From positions 3,906,001 to 3,970,000 of the forward strand of contig OZ254080.1 in the NCBI GenBank assembly GCA_965267485.1: DNA of 64,000 nt, in the 5' to 3' direction. The notes beneath the pieces were generated by a model that was given only the letters and a program-made list of their open reading frames with translations, was not told where the DNA came from and did not search any database. Both the position numbers and the translations under genes were made by a program. Source of the DNA: JANQJA01 sp965267485 (GTDB lineage: Bacteria > Pseudomonadota > Gammaproteobacteria > Pseudomonadales > Azotimanducaceae). Shown here piece after piece: positions 26,141-38,661 of this stretch (position 1 is the stretch's first letter; each line of letters opens with the position of its first letter).

Positions 26141-26407
26141 ATGAAGAAGCCCAGATATACCGATAACCAGATCATCGCGATTTTGAAGGAAGCTGAAGCT
26201 GGCGTGCCGGTGCCAGAGCTTTGCCGTAAGCACGGCATGAGCAGTGCCAGCTTCTACAAGTGGCGGTCGAAGTTCGGCGGCATGGATGCATCGATGATCA
26301 AGCGGATGAAGGAGCTTGAGGCGGAGAACGCCCGATTGAAGAAAATGTACGCGGAGGAACGGATCAAGGCCGAACTGCGTCAGGAAGCCCTTGAGGGAAA
26401 GTTGTAA
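26141..26407 (+). CDS. IS3-family transposase OrfA
   Basis: The product has 88 residues. The N-terminal helix-turn-helix (IIAILKEAEAGVPVPELCRKHG followed by SSASFYKW) binds the element ends, and a leucine-zipper-like helix (MKELEAENARLKKMYAEE) follows. At 26395-26401, G GGA AAG is in the reading phase of this gene, the X XXY YYZ pattern for -1 ribosomal slippage, and the orfB frame opens just there (26395). The full transposase is therefore probably an OrfAB fusion covering 26141-27222. Confidence 0.92.
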   Translation: MKKPRYTDNQIIAILKEAEAGVPVPELCRKHGMSSASFYKWRSKFGGMDASMIKRMKELEAENARLKKMYAEERIKAELRQEALEGKL

Positions 26408-26427
26408 AGCCATCTCAACGTCGGGAG

Positions 26428-27222
26428 ATGGCTAGGAAAGGTGTTGCCAAGCACGGCATCAGCATCAGGCTGGCGTGCGAGACTTACGGTATTAGCGAGA
26501 CCTGTTTTCGCTACCAGGCGAAGTTATCTAATGAGAACGCCCTGATCGCGGACTGGCTGCTGCGTCTGACCTCAACACATCGACGTTGGGGCTTCGGGTT
26601 ATGCTTTTTGTACCTGCGCAACGTGAAGGGACTGCCGTTCAATCACAAGCGCGTGTACCGGATATATCGGGAGTTGGAGCTTAATCTGCGTATCAAGCCC
26701 CGACGGCGTTTGAAGCGGGCCGTACCAGAAGAACTCGCAGAGCCGAGGCGCATCAATGAGGTCTGGTCGATCGACTTCATGCACGATGCACTGGCGAATG
26801 GCAGAGCGTTCCGGACGTTCAACGTGCTGGATGATTACAACCGAGAAGGTTTGGGTATTGAGGTCGACTTTGGTTTGCCTTCAGGACGAATCACGCGGGT
26901 ACTTGACCAGATCATCGAGTGGCGAGGGAAGCCAATGGCGATCCGGTCAGATAACGGCAGCGAGATGTGCAGTGCGGGGTTCCAGACCTGGGCAGCGAGA
27001 CATCGCATCCGGTTGATCTACATCCAACCGGGCAAGCCGACACAGAATGCTTATGTCGAACGGTACAACCAAACAGTTCGCCATGAGTGGCTCGATCAGC
27101 ATCTGTTCGAGTCAATTGAAGAAGCTCAGCGAACAGCGACTGAGTGGTTATGGATTTACAATAATGAACGGCCAAATATGGCCAATGGAGGGATCACCCC
27201 GATCCAGAAACTAGCCGCGTAA
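26428..27222 (+). CDS. IS3-family transposase OrfB (DDE integrase domain)
   Basis: The product has 264 residues from its own ATG. When produced by slippage the frame begins at 26395. The catalytic residues are Asp in VWSIDFMHD, Asp in IRSDNGSEM and Glu in NAYVERYNQTVRHEWL. WIYNNERPN is the conserved C-terminal motif. No stop or frameshift interrupts it, so the element is probably still active. Confidence 0.93.
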   Translation: MARKGVAKHGISIRLACETYGISETCFRYQAKLSNENALIADWLLRLTSTHRRWGFGLCFLYLRNVKGLPFNHKRVYRIYRELELNLRIKPRRRLKRAVPEELAEPRRINEVWSIDFMHDALANGRAFRTFNVLDDYNREGLGIEVDFGLPSGRITRVLDQIIEWRGKPMAIRSDNGSEMCSAGFQTWAARHRIRLIYIQPGKPTQNAYVERYNQTVRHEWLDQHLFESIEEAQRTATEWLWIYNNERPNMANGGITPIQKLAA

Positions 27223-27414
27223 AACTCTACACGCTGCCCCGGTTAAAAATGGGGGGATTACAACTGGGGCAGACGAGGACTTCGCATAACGGAAGATCGA
27301 GATGTGAGCGGCGCAGACACGGTCGACACAGTTGTCAACGCCGGCTGAAAATTGACCCCTTTTTATCCGATATCGTCGGAGTAAAATTGACCCCCTTCCT
27401 CTTTGGCTGATGGC

Positions 27415-28191
27415 TCAGCCGATCTTGTTGGCAGGGCGTAGCCCCGCTTTCTTCTTGTCCTTCAGCCGATAACTGTCACCACGCAGCGGCACGATATGGC
27501 CGTGATGGAGTAGTCGATCGAGCAGTGCGGCCGTCAGCGTTGCATCGTCAGCCAGTGTCGTCGCCCAGTCCGAGAAGGACAGGTTCGACGTGATGATGAT
27601 CGAGCCCCGCTCGCAACGTTTGGCGATGACCTGGAACAGCAGGTTGGCTTCATCGCGGCCGAACGGCAGGTAGTCGAGCTCATCGATCACCAGCAGCTTT
27701 GGGCCGAGAATGGCGCGATTGAAGTACGACGCCAGCTGATCCTTACGATGGGCAGTCGCAAGTTGCAGCATCAGGTCGGCAGCGGTGATGAAGCGCGTCT
27801 TGATCCGCGCCATGACCGCCCGGTATGCGAGCGCCAGCGCCAGGTGCGTCTTGCCGGTGCCGCTCGGGCCAAGCAGGACGACGTTCTCGGCTCGCTCGAC
27901 AAAGGCGAGACTCGCGAGCTCCTGGATCTGGGCTTTGGGTACGCCGCTGGCGAACTCGAAGTCGTAGTCTTCAAGCGTTTTGATCGCCGGCAAAGTTGCC
28001 AGCTTGAGCAGCGTCTGGCGGGCACGTTCATGGCGGCCATCGAGCTCCGCCTTCAGCACGCGCTCGAGGAAATCGGTGAAGCTGGCTTCCTCGCTGGCTG
28101 TCGCCTGGGCGATCGCCGGATAGGCGGTGGCCACGTAACCGAGTTGCAGCTCCTCGCACATCTCGGCGAGCCGTTCTTCCTGCAACCTCAT
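27415..28191 (-). CDS. istB: IS21-family helper ATPase IstB
   Basis: The product has 258 residues. Walker A, GPSGTGKT, is at 108-115 and Walker B is LLVIDELDYLP. SIIITSNLSFSDW is the sensor region. IstB is the AAA+ target-DNA regulator that works with IstA. Its start overlaps the istA stop by four bases (28188-28191), implying coupled translation. It appears intact. Confidence 0.95.
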   Translation of the reverse strand: MRLQEERLAEMCEELQLGYVATAYPAIAQATASEEASFTDFLERVLKAELDGRHERARQTLLKLATLPAIKTLEDYDFEFASGVPKAQIQELASLAFVERAENVVLLGPSGTGKTHLALALAYRAVMARIKTRFITAADLMLQLATAHRKDQLASYFNRAILGPKLLVIDELDYLPFGRDEANLLFQVIAKRCERGSIIITSNLSFSDWATTLADDATLTAALLDRLLHHGHIVPLRGDSYRLKDKKKAGLRPANKIG

Positions 28192-29201
28192 GACGACACC
28201 ACCAGGTCATCGTATCGTGACAGTGGATGCTGGAGAGACTCGATGGGTGGTGGCGTCTTACGACTCACCTTTGGCATCCACTGCACCACCTGATGTGACA
28301 AAGGCTGCAGGTGTTCGCACTCCTCGAGCCAGAGATCATACGGCCGTGCCTTGAGCTCGCCATGCTCGCGCACGTTCGCGATCTCACGAAGCCATCGCTT
28401 CACCTCGAGATTGGCCGTGTCGACGTCCACGGTCAGACCGGATGAGGCGAACTGTGAGCGCAATGGCACCCAGAAGCTGTTGCGCAGGTAACGGTTGAAT
28501 CGCTCGACCTTACCTTTGGTCTTCGCTCGGTACGGCCGGCACAACCGAATGCGGAAGCCGTAGTCGTTGGCCAGGGCCAGCAACGCCGGGTGGAACCGGT
28601 GCTGTCCGGGGCCGTAGGCATCCCGTTCCAGCACGACCGTCTTCATGTTGTCGAACAGCACGTGCTGTGGGACGCCGCCAAAGGCCTCGAAGGCCAGACG
28701 CAGGCACAGCAGGACGGTGTCGATCTGCTCGTCGGTGACGAACTGGATGAAGCTCAAGCGACTGCGGCCCAACGTTGCCACGAAAGCGGACAACCGGTCG
28801 CGACCGCGCCGAAGCACGATGAAGTCGACCTGCATCTGCTGGCCGGGCTTGGTCTCAAACCGGACCAACGGTTCCACCACCGGCTTTGGCTTCTGCTCGG
28901 CCAGGAACGCCTTCAGCTGGGTGATGCCACCGGGGTAACCCAGCACCTGGATCTCCCGCAGCAGGACCGTCGCCGGGATCCAGTCCGGCGAGGCGGCGGC
29001 AATGCGCTCGAGCAGGTACCCCTTAAACGGATCAAGCTTGGTGGGCCGAGGTGCCCGTGGCCCGTATCCCGGCGCCGCTTCGCTCCGCAGGTATTTGCGA
29101 ACCGTGTTCCGCGAAATGCCCAGCTCGCGCTGGATCTCCTTGATGGACTTCCCCTGTCGGGCCAGCACCTTGATCTCCACAACCGTCTCCAAACTGTGCA
29201 T
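28188..29201 (-). CDS. istA: IS21-family transposase IstA
   Basis: The product has 337 residues from the ATG at 29201. An upstream ATG at 29234 is possible. The N-terminal helix-turn-helix reads KSIKEIQRELGISRNTVRKY. The DDE core contains QVDFIV (Asp), LFDNMKTVV (Asp) and KGKVERFNRY (Glu). It is intact, so the element may be mobile. Confidence 0.95.
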   Translation of the reverse strand: MHSLETVVEIKVLARQGKSIKEIQRELGISRNTVRKYLRSEAAPGYGPRAPRPTKLDPFKGYLLERIAAASPDWIPATVLLREIQVLGYPGGITQLKAFLAEQKPKPVVEPLVRFETKPGQQMQVDFIVLRRGRDRLSAFVATLGRSRLSFIQFVTDEQIDTVLLCLRLAFEAFGGVPQHVLFDNMKTVVLERDAYGPGQHRFHPALLALANDYGFRIRLCRPYRAKTKGKVERFNRYLRNSFWVPLRSQFASSGLTVDVDTANLEVKRWLREIANVREHGELKARPYDLWLEECEHLQPLSHQVVQWMPKVSRKTPPPIESLQHPLSRYDDLVVSS

Positions 29202-29451
29202 GGCGTCGTTCCAAATGGACGCCAGCATACCCATGCAGGGGGGTCAGTTTTACTTCGACGAGGGGGGTCATTTTTACTCCGGCGTTAACACAGTCGTCGC
29301 TGCGCTGATGGCGGCGCTGGAGGAAAACCGTTTCCTGGTCAGTCTCACACCGGGCACGCGGGACAAGATGGTGGCATACGCATCGGACCCGGAGCCGTCG
29401 AAGCACGTCAGACAGCGCAGTTAGGTCCTGTACCCGGTCGTCCGTATGGGC

Positions 29452-29490
29452 AACAAAAAAGCCCCGACCGCTTGCGCGATCGGGGCTTTT
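29452..29490 (-). terminator. rRNA operon terminator
   Basis: On the minus strand GCCCCGATCG pairs with CGGTCGGGGC (29461-29486, one U-G wobble) and is followed by a run of six T. It lies just past the 5S gene. A-rich and T-rich sides make it bidirectional. Confidence 0.9.
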
Positions 29491-29496
29491 GTTTAG

Positions 29497-29616
29497 ATGC
29501 CTGACAGTGACCTACTCTCACACGGGGAAGCCCCGCACTACCATCGGCGCTAAGTGGTTTCACTTCTGAGTTCGGAATGGATTCAGGTGGTTCCCACTTG
29601 CTATTGCCGTCAGGCA
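29497..29616 (-). rRNA. rrf: 5S ribosomal RNA
   Basis: The gene is about 120 bases. The minus strand begins TGCCTGACGGCAATAGC and ends CACTGTCAGGCAT, so the two ends pair as the 5S terminal helix. CCGAACTCAGAAGTGAAAC is the conserved central core. It is complete, unlike the copy at 20771. Ends were set by comparison with the known gammaproteobacterial 5S sequence. Confidence 0.95.
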
Positions 29617-29972
29617 AACCGGTTGTTTGAACCCGTCACTCCTTGCGGTTTGGGCCGCAGGCCAGGAGGTCGATACGACCCTCGCTCAGGAGGACGTTCC
29701 TTCACTGACGTTCATTCACTGAAGGTGGGTTCAAACCAAACTGTTCCCTCGGTATCAGTCAGAGACTGAGATCCTTCGGCGCGCTCAGCGTGCCTCGGGA
29801 CGAGGGTAAAAAACTGGAGAAGTGATAAGTCTGCAAAGCCATCTGGTCTTTCATCTGAAAGATATTACAAGGCTTATATCCGATTCATACGACTTGGCAT
29901 TGTTTCCAACCTGACCCTTCGCAGCATCCTTCGGATGTTGTTCAGAGCGAGGGGGGAGAATGCTCAAATTAT
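29617..29972 (-). other. 23S-5S spacer
   Basis: No tRNA and no gene were seen in these 356 bases. A long-range inverted repeat, GTTTGAACCC and GGGTTCAAAC (near 29625 and 29727), could bring the flanks of the 5S leader together during pre-rRNA processing. Confidence 0.6.
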
Positions 29973-32874
<2,902 letters not shown>

Positions 32875-33130
32875 ATATAACTTGAACACACTCGCTTTGG
32901 GCTCGCGCGCCAGGTCATATGACTCCGCCGGATATTACGCTTGTAATCAAAATCGCCGTTCTTCGACTACAGCAACTGCTGCGCGTTTGAGTTCGCAACA
33001 ATCGCAAAAGAACAGTTCATTTGCGGATGTCTTTACAGACTTGATTCTCTCGATCGCTGATGTCGGCCTCTCGTCGGCCTGAGCCTCAGAGATTGCCTCG
33101 ATCAAAAGAATCGCTTTATCACTTTCCAAT

Positions 33131-33142
33131 TTTTTAAAGAGC
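33131..33142 (-). promoter_or_regulatory. boxA antitermination site in the spacer
   Basis: The minus strand reads GCTCTTTAAAAA, a good match to the rRNA boxA bound by NusB/S10. It lies about 260 bases upstream of the 23S start. Confidence 0.65.
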
Positions 33143-33291
33143 GAGCGATGGGGTTACCAACGCTTACTGCTTCTGGTGCAGGCACCAGAAGTCAGAAGGC
33201 TCGACTCGAGTACAGCTCAATCTCGATACGCGTACAACTCAGCTCGCGCTTAAGCCTTCTGACTTCTAGGAACTACAAACCAGGAACGAGT

Positions 33292-33346
33292 GGGGTCAGA
33301 GTAAAGTGCCAGAGTAAAGCTTACTCTGGCACTTTACTCTGACCCC
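33292..33346. repeat. Perfect REP-like palindrome in the rRNA spacer
   Basis: Two perfect 26-base arms, the first beginning GGGGTCAGAGTAAAGTGCC, are separated by AGC. The GGGGTCAGAGTAAA head is a recurrent motif of REP-type repeats associated with RAYT transposases in gammaproteobacteria. That family link is from memory of the motif and no RAYT gene is in the window. Confidence 0.85.
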
Positions 33347-33401
33347 GACTGTTCGGGAAACATACAATAGGAGTGAGTACTTGCTGATTGACACCTAAGG
33401 T

Positions 33402-34941
<1,540 letters not shown>

Positions 34942-35306
34942 AGAAGAAATCTCCGGTTCCCCTTGTTTCGCGCTTTTGGCGCTCCCTCAGTTCCCCGTTG
35001 CCGTTTAAGTCGGCAAATCTGGTTCAGCAACGTCTAGTGATTTTGCGTGTGAACAAAATCACCGGAATTACCTTTCAATAAATTGAAGGTCTTGTTGCTG
35101 GATATTTTTGTGGTATCCACCAAACAAGTACCCACACCTATTGCATGTTTCCAAGTTTTTAAAGAACTTCGCCTCGACCCTTTACACTCGCTTTTCAGCG
35201 CAAGAAGCCCCTCGCTGACTCTGAATAAATTCAGCGGGTGCTACAGGTTTTGGGTCCAAACGGCTGACCTGAAGTTGTCAGATCATTGGCCGGTCTTGCC
35301 GACCGA
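34942..35306 (-). other. rRNA operon leader with boxA
   Basis: These 365 transcribed bases hold no gene. A boxA-like GTTCTTTAAAAA lies at 35156-35168 on the minus strand, fitting the antitermination leader of rRNA operons. The rest is presumed 16S processing stem. Confidence 0.65.
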
Positions 35307-35342
35307 GGGGGAGCATTATACGTCCCTTTTGACCTTATGCAA
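35307..35342 (-). promoter_or_regulatory. rRNA operon promoter (P1-like)
   Basis: On the minus strand TTGCAT (35337-35342) is spaced 16 bases from a consensus TATAAT (35315-35320). The bases after it, GCTCCCCCTC, form a GC-rich discriminator like those of stringently controlled rrn P1 promoters. A second, weaker TATAGT lies at 35440-35445. Confidence 0.85.
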
Positions 35343-35471
35343 GTCTTTGGGGACCAACTTCCCAACTATTTTTTCCTGTTCTTCCTGACCGGCTAAACGC
35401 CTCGGTTTGCTTGGCCCTCAGCCCGTCAAGAGAGCGCGAACTATACGCGAAAATTCGGGTAATGGAACCCC

Positions 35472-36317
35472 TCAGCGAGAATTTTTTTCGGCGTCCGTAT
35501 TTCGCCTTCGGAACAGGGTCCATGCCGGCCCCGAAACCGCGTAAATGACACCGATTGCGAGCAGTATTCCGGGCGGATAGGTGAACACGAGTGCGAACAG
35601 CAGAATGACCGCCACAATGTAAAAGAAGGGTACCTGACCGCGCAGGTTGATCTGTTTCGGGCTGTAGTAGCGCACGCCGCTCACCATCAGCAATGCGAGC
35701 GTGACGGTAACGATCGCCATCGGGATCGCCATTTCAATACCGGCACGACCTTCGAAATTGTCCACCCACACCCACACGGCGGTTGCGAGCACACCCGCCG
35801 CGGCAGGGCTGGCGAGGCCGGTAAACACCTTGTTATCCGGCGCCGTATTGAAGCGCGCGAGTCGCAGTGCCGTGCAGGCCATGTAAAGGAAAGCCACAGT
35901 CCAGCCCAGCTTGTCGAGATCAGCGAGCACCCAGCTGAACAGCAGCACCGCCGGAGCGACGCCAAACGCCACCAGATCGGAGAGCGAGTCGTACTGCACG
36001 CCGAATTCGCTGCTGGTGTTGGTGAGTCTGGCGATGCGGCCGTCCATGGCGTCCAGGAAGCCGGCGACCACGATCGCAATCGCCGCGTTCTCGAGATTGC
36101 CCGACATCGCGGCGATGATCGCGTAGAAGCCTGAAAAGAGCGCACCGGTGGTGATCAGGTTTGGCAGCAGATAGATCCCGCGGCGAAGGCCGACCCGCTC
36201 TTCCGGTGTCTCAACATCGAAAAGCTGCGACACCGCGGATTCGATCGGGCCGTCTGGCTCACCCTCGGTTTCATCGCGGCTGATGCGCGTGACATTGTTG
36301 TTGTCGTTGTCGCTCAT
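35472..36317 (-). CDS. pssA: CDP-diacylglycerol-serine O-phosphatidyltransferase
   Basis: The product has 281 residues. The CDP-alcohol phosphotransferase signature is complete: Asp89, Asp92-Gly93, Ala96-Arg97, Gly106, Asp110 and Asp114. About eight membrane helices follow a polar N-terminus of some 45 residues. The enzyme makes phosphatidylserine from CDP-diacylglycerol and serine, the precursor of phosphatidylethanolamine. It is of the integral-membrane type rather than the E. coli peripheral type. It lies 116 bases after ilvH on the same strand, an arrangement found in other proteobacteria. No ilvC lies between them here. Confidence 0.93.
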   Translation of the reverse strand: MSDNDNNNVTRISRDETEGEPDGPIESAVSQLFDVETPEERVGLRRGIYLLPNLITTGALFSGFYAIIAAMSGNLENAAIAIVVAGFLDAMDGRIARLTNTSSEFGVQYDSLSDLVAFGVAPAVLLFSWVLADLDKLGWTVAFLYMACTALRLARFNTAPDNKVFTGLASPAAAGVLATAVWVWVDNFEGRAGIEMAIPMAIVTVTLALLMVSGVRYYSPKQINLRGQVPFFYIVAVILLFALVFTYPPGILLAIGVIYAVSGPAWTLFRRRNTDAEKNSR

Positions 36318-36433
36318 GGCGGCATCTTACCCTTCCCGCGGGTTTTTCGCAGGGGGACGACTGATGCCATCTTGTTCCGGGCGTGCGAGGTCCTTCAGCG
36401 CATGATGCGCATGAGCTTCAGGACGAGCGGGTA

Positions 36434-36928
36434 TCAGATCGAAAGCACCTTCTCGCCACGGGAGAGGCCCGACACGCCCGTACGCACAACCTCGAGCACC
36501 GTCGTCTCGGACATCGCGCGCAAGAAGGCATCGAGTTTGTCCGACGTACCGGCCAGCTGGATGGTATAGGCATTCGGCGTCACATCGACGATCTGCCCCC
36601 GGAAGATGTCGGCGTTGCGCTTGACCTCGGCACGGCCCGCACCGGTCGCCTTGACCTTGATCAGCATGAGTTCGCGCTCGACGTACTCGCCATCGGTCAG
36701 ATCCACGAGTTTGACGACTTCCACCAGCTTGTTGAGCTGCTTGGTAATCTGCTCCGCCTGCTGGTCACTCGAAATCGTCGTCAGCGAGAGCCGCGACAGC
36801 GTTTCGTCTTCGGTCGGCGCGACCGTCAGTGTTTCGATGTTGTAGTTCCGCTGCGCGAACAGGCCGATGACTCGCGAGAGCGCGCCGGCCTCGTTCTCCA
36901 TGAGCAGGCTGATGATGCGTCGTCTCAT
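36434..36928 (-). CDS. ilvH: Acetolactate synthase small (regulatory) subunit
   Basis: The product has 164 residues from the ATG at 36928, which overlaps the large-subunit stop as ATGA. The N-terminal ACT domain (IISLLMENEAGALSRVIGLF, abbreviated to residues 4-23) binds valine for feedback inhibition. RNYNIETLTVAPTED is a family signature. The second half is the C-terminal activation domain (RELMLIKVKA onward). It partners the adjacent large subunit. An upstream ATG at 36952 is less likely. Confidence 0.96.
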   Translation of the reverse strand: MRRRIISLLMENEAGALSRVIGLFAQRNYNIETLTVAPTEDETLSRLSLTTISSDQQAEQITKQLNKLVEVVKLVDLTDGEYVERELMLIKVKATGAGRAEVKRNADIFRGQIVDVTPNAYTIQLAGTSDKLDAFLRAMSETTVLEVVRTGVSGLSRGEKVLSI

Positions 36929-38661
36929 GTCCGAACCCCCTTCGCCAGCCACATGTCGCGCATGGAGCCATTGGGCGCCACGAGCATCGGATAAACGTGC
37001 TCTTCCTGATCGACAATCACGTCAACGAACACGAGCTTGTTCTTCTGCGCCATCGCCTCGCTCATCACGTCATCGAGTTCATTGATGTCCTCAACCCGGT
37101 AACCGATGTGACCGTAACTCTCCACCAGCCTCACGAAATCGGGCAGCGAATCCATGTAGCTGTGGGAGTGCCGCCCCTCGTACTGCATGTCCTGCCACTG
37201 CTTGACCATACCGAGCCGGCCGTTGTTCAGGTTGATGATCTTCACCGGAAGCCCGTACTGGGCGCAGGTCGACAGTTCCTGGATATTCATCTGGATACTG
37301 CCCTCGCCGGTAATGCAGACGACGAGTTCGTCCGGATAGGCAATCTGGACGCCCATCGCCGCGGGCAAACCAAAGCCCATCGTGCCGAGACCACCCGAAT
37401 TGATCCACTTCCGGGGCTCGTCGAAGTGATAGTACTGCGCCGCGAACATCTGGTGCTGGCCGACATCCGATGTCACGTATGCCTTGCCCTGGCTGGCCCG
37501 GTAGACCGCCTGAACCCCCTGCTGGGGTTTGATGACGGTGCTGCCTTCATCGACATTGACCTTGAGGCAGTCCTGCTTGCGCCAGCCTTCGATCTGGTCC
37601 CACCACTCTTTGAGGCGTTTCTCCTGCACGTCGGTACGCTTGCCGATTCGCGCATCAACCAGGTCTGCCATCTCGGCAAGCACACTCGAGACCGGTCCGA
37701 CGATAGGCACGTCGACTGTGACGTTCTTGGAGATCGACGCCGGATCGACATCGACGTGGATGATCGACGCGTACGGGCAAAACTTCGAGACGGTGTTGGT
37801 CACGCGGTCGTCGAACCGGGCGCCAATGGCCAGCAGCACATCACAATGGTGCATCGCCATGTTCGCCTCGTAGGTCCCATGCATACCGAGCATGCCCAGG
37901 AACTGGGGGTCGGTGCCCGGGAACGCGCCCAGCCCCATCAGCGTGTTCGTGATCGGGAACCCGAGCGTGCGGGTCATGCGCGTCAACAGTTCAGAACCCT
38001 CGCCCTGTATCACGCCGCCGCCTGTGTAGATCATCGGACGCTCGGCATCCATCAGCATCGAGACGGCCTTCTTGATCTGGCCGCTATGCCCTTTGGAGGC
38101 CGGATTGTAGGAGCGCATCGAGATGGAGGTGGGATACTCGAACTCGAACTCGTCCGTCGGGTTCGTGACATCCTTGGGGATGTCGACGACGACCGGCCCG
38201 GGGCGACCCGTGGTCGCGAGGTAAAACGCCTTCTTGATGGCGCCCGGAATCTCCTCTGCGCTCTTCAGCAGGAACGAGTGCTTCACGATTGGCCGGCTGA
38301 TACCCACCATGTCCGTCTCCTGGAAGGAGTCGGTGCCAATCAGGTGCGACTGAACCTGCCCGGAAATCACGACCATCGGGATCGAATCCATGTAGGCCGT
38401 GGCAATGCCCGTAATGGCATTGGTTGCGCCCGGACCGGAGGTCACGAGCACCACACCCGGCCGACCGGTTGCACGTGCGTAGCCATCGGCCATATGGGTC
38501 GCCGCCTGTTCGTGGCGCACCAGCACATGCTGAATCCGGTTCTGCTTGAACAATGCATCATAGATATGCAGCACTGCGCCGCCGGGATACCCGAAGACGT
38601 AGTCGACATTCTCCTCCTGCAGGCTGCGGATCAACATGTCCGCACCGGATAGCATTTCCAA
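36925..38661 (-). CDS. ilvI: Acetolactate synthase large (catalytic) subunit
   Basis: The product has 578 residues from a TTG at 38661, giving the expected start MEMLSGADM, with AGAGGA seven bases upstream. The next ATG is two codons later and an ATG-free longer frame reaches 38784. VFGYPGGAVLHIYDAL is the thiamine-diphosphate PYR domain, with the catalytic glutamate in RHEQAATHMADGYAR. ITGEGSIQMNIQEL followed by NLNN is the metal/diphosphate motif, with Glu in place of the common Asp. The enzyme makes acetolactate or acetohydroxybutyrate for valine, leucine and isoleucine. Confidence 0.96.
   Translation of the reverse strand: MEMLSGADMLIRSLQEENVDYVFGYPGGAVLHIYDALFKQNRIQHVLVRHEQAATHMADGYARATGRPGVVLVTSGPGATNAITGIATAYMDSIPMVVISGQVQSHLIGTDSFQETDMVGISRPIVKHSFLLKSAEEIPGAIKKAFYLATTGRPGPVVVDIPKDVTNPTDEFEFEYPTSISMRSYNPASKGHSGQIKKAVSMLMDAERPMIYTGGGVIQGEGSELLTRMTRTLGFPITNTLMGLGAFPGTDPQFLGMLGMHGTYEANMAMHHCDVLLAIGARFDDRVTNTVSKFCPYASIIHVDVDPASISKNVTVDVPIVGPVSSVLAEMADLVDARIGKRTDVQEKRLKEWWDQIEGWRKQDCLKVNVDEGSTVIKPQQGVQAVYRASQGKAYVTSDVGQHQMFAAQYYHFDEPRKWINSGGLGTMGFGLPAAMGVQIAYPDELVVCITGEGSIQMNIQELSTCAQYGLPVKIINLNNGRLGMVKQWQDMQYEGRHSHSYMDSLPDFVRLVESYGHIGYRVEDINELDDVMSEAMAQKNKLVFVDVIVDQEEHVYPMLVAPNGSMRDMWLAKGVRT

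Larger units (their letters stand above)
26081..27262 (+). mobile_element. Complete IS3-family insertion sequence
   Basis: The element is 1182 bases long. The termini are inverted repeats beginning TGTAATCCCCCC at 26081 and ending with the complement of TGTAATCCCCCC at 27262. It contains orfA and orfB in a -1 relation. The flanks (ACGG on the left, ACTG on the right) do not form a target duplication. The left flank is the older IS3 remnant and the right flank is a fragment of the SDR gene. Confidence 0.93.
27333..29290 (-). mobile_element. IS21-family insertion sequence with target duplication
   Basis: The element is 1958 bases long. The ends are TGTCAACGCCGG at 27333 and, on the complement, TGTTAACGCCGG at 29290. 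A 4-base duplication, CAGT, flanks it (27329-27332 and 29291-29294). Each end carries two spaced copies of a GACCCC-containing motif (near 27350 and 27385 on the left; near 29240 and 29267 on the right), the multiple transposase-binding repeats typical of IS21. Confidence 0.93.
27263..29424 (+). pseudogene. Broken second copy of the SDR 3' end, split by IS21
   Basis: 27263-27332 repeats SDR bases 20499-20568, and 29291-29424 repeats bases 20565-20698 through the stop. The first two thirds of the gene are missing, cut at the IS3 element. The fragment is interrupted by the IS21-family element with a CAGT duplication. The copy differs from the intact gene at a few positions. Confidence 0.9.
32875..33401 (-). 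other. 16S-23S internal transcribed spacer without tRNA genes
   Basis: The spacer is 527 bases. Neither tRNA-Ile nor tRNA-Ala sequence was found. It contains a boxA, a perfect 10-base hairpin (33170-33191), a 15-base inverted repeat with arms at 33187-33201 and 33252-33266, and the 55-base palindrome at 33292-33346. Confidence 0.75.

Noticed and set aside
27263..29424. A working second SDR enzyme.
   Set aside because: The first two thirds, including the cofactor motif, are absent and the rest is split by IS21.
32875..33401. Possible tRNA genes in the 16S-23S spacer.
   Set aside because: No acceptor, T-arm or anticodon pattern of tRNA-Ile or tRNA-Ala could be found; the visible stems are other hairpins.
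36997..38652. A 551-codon plus-strand frame opposite ilvI, and a 603-codon frame at 46150-47961.
   Set aside because: Both are antisense to well-supported genes and show Arg/His/Asp-rich shadow composition of GC-rich DNA.
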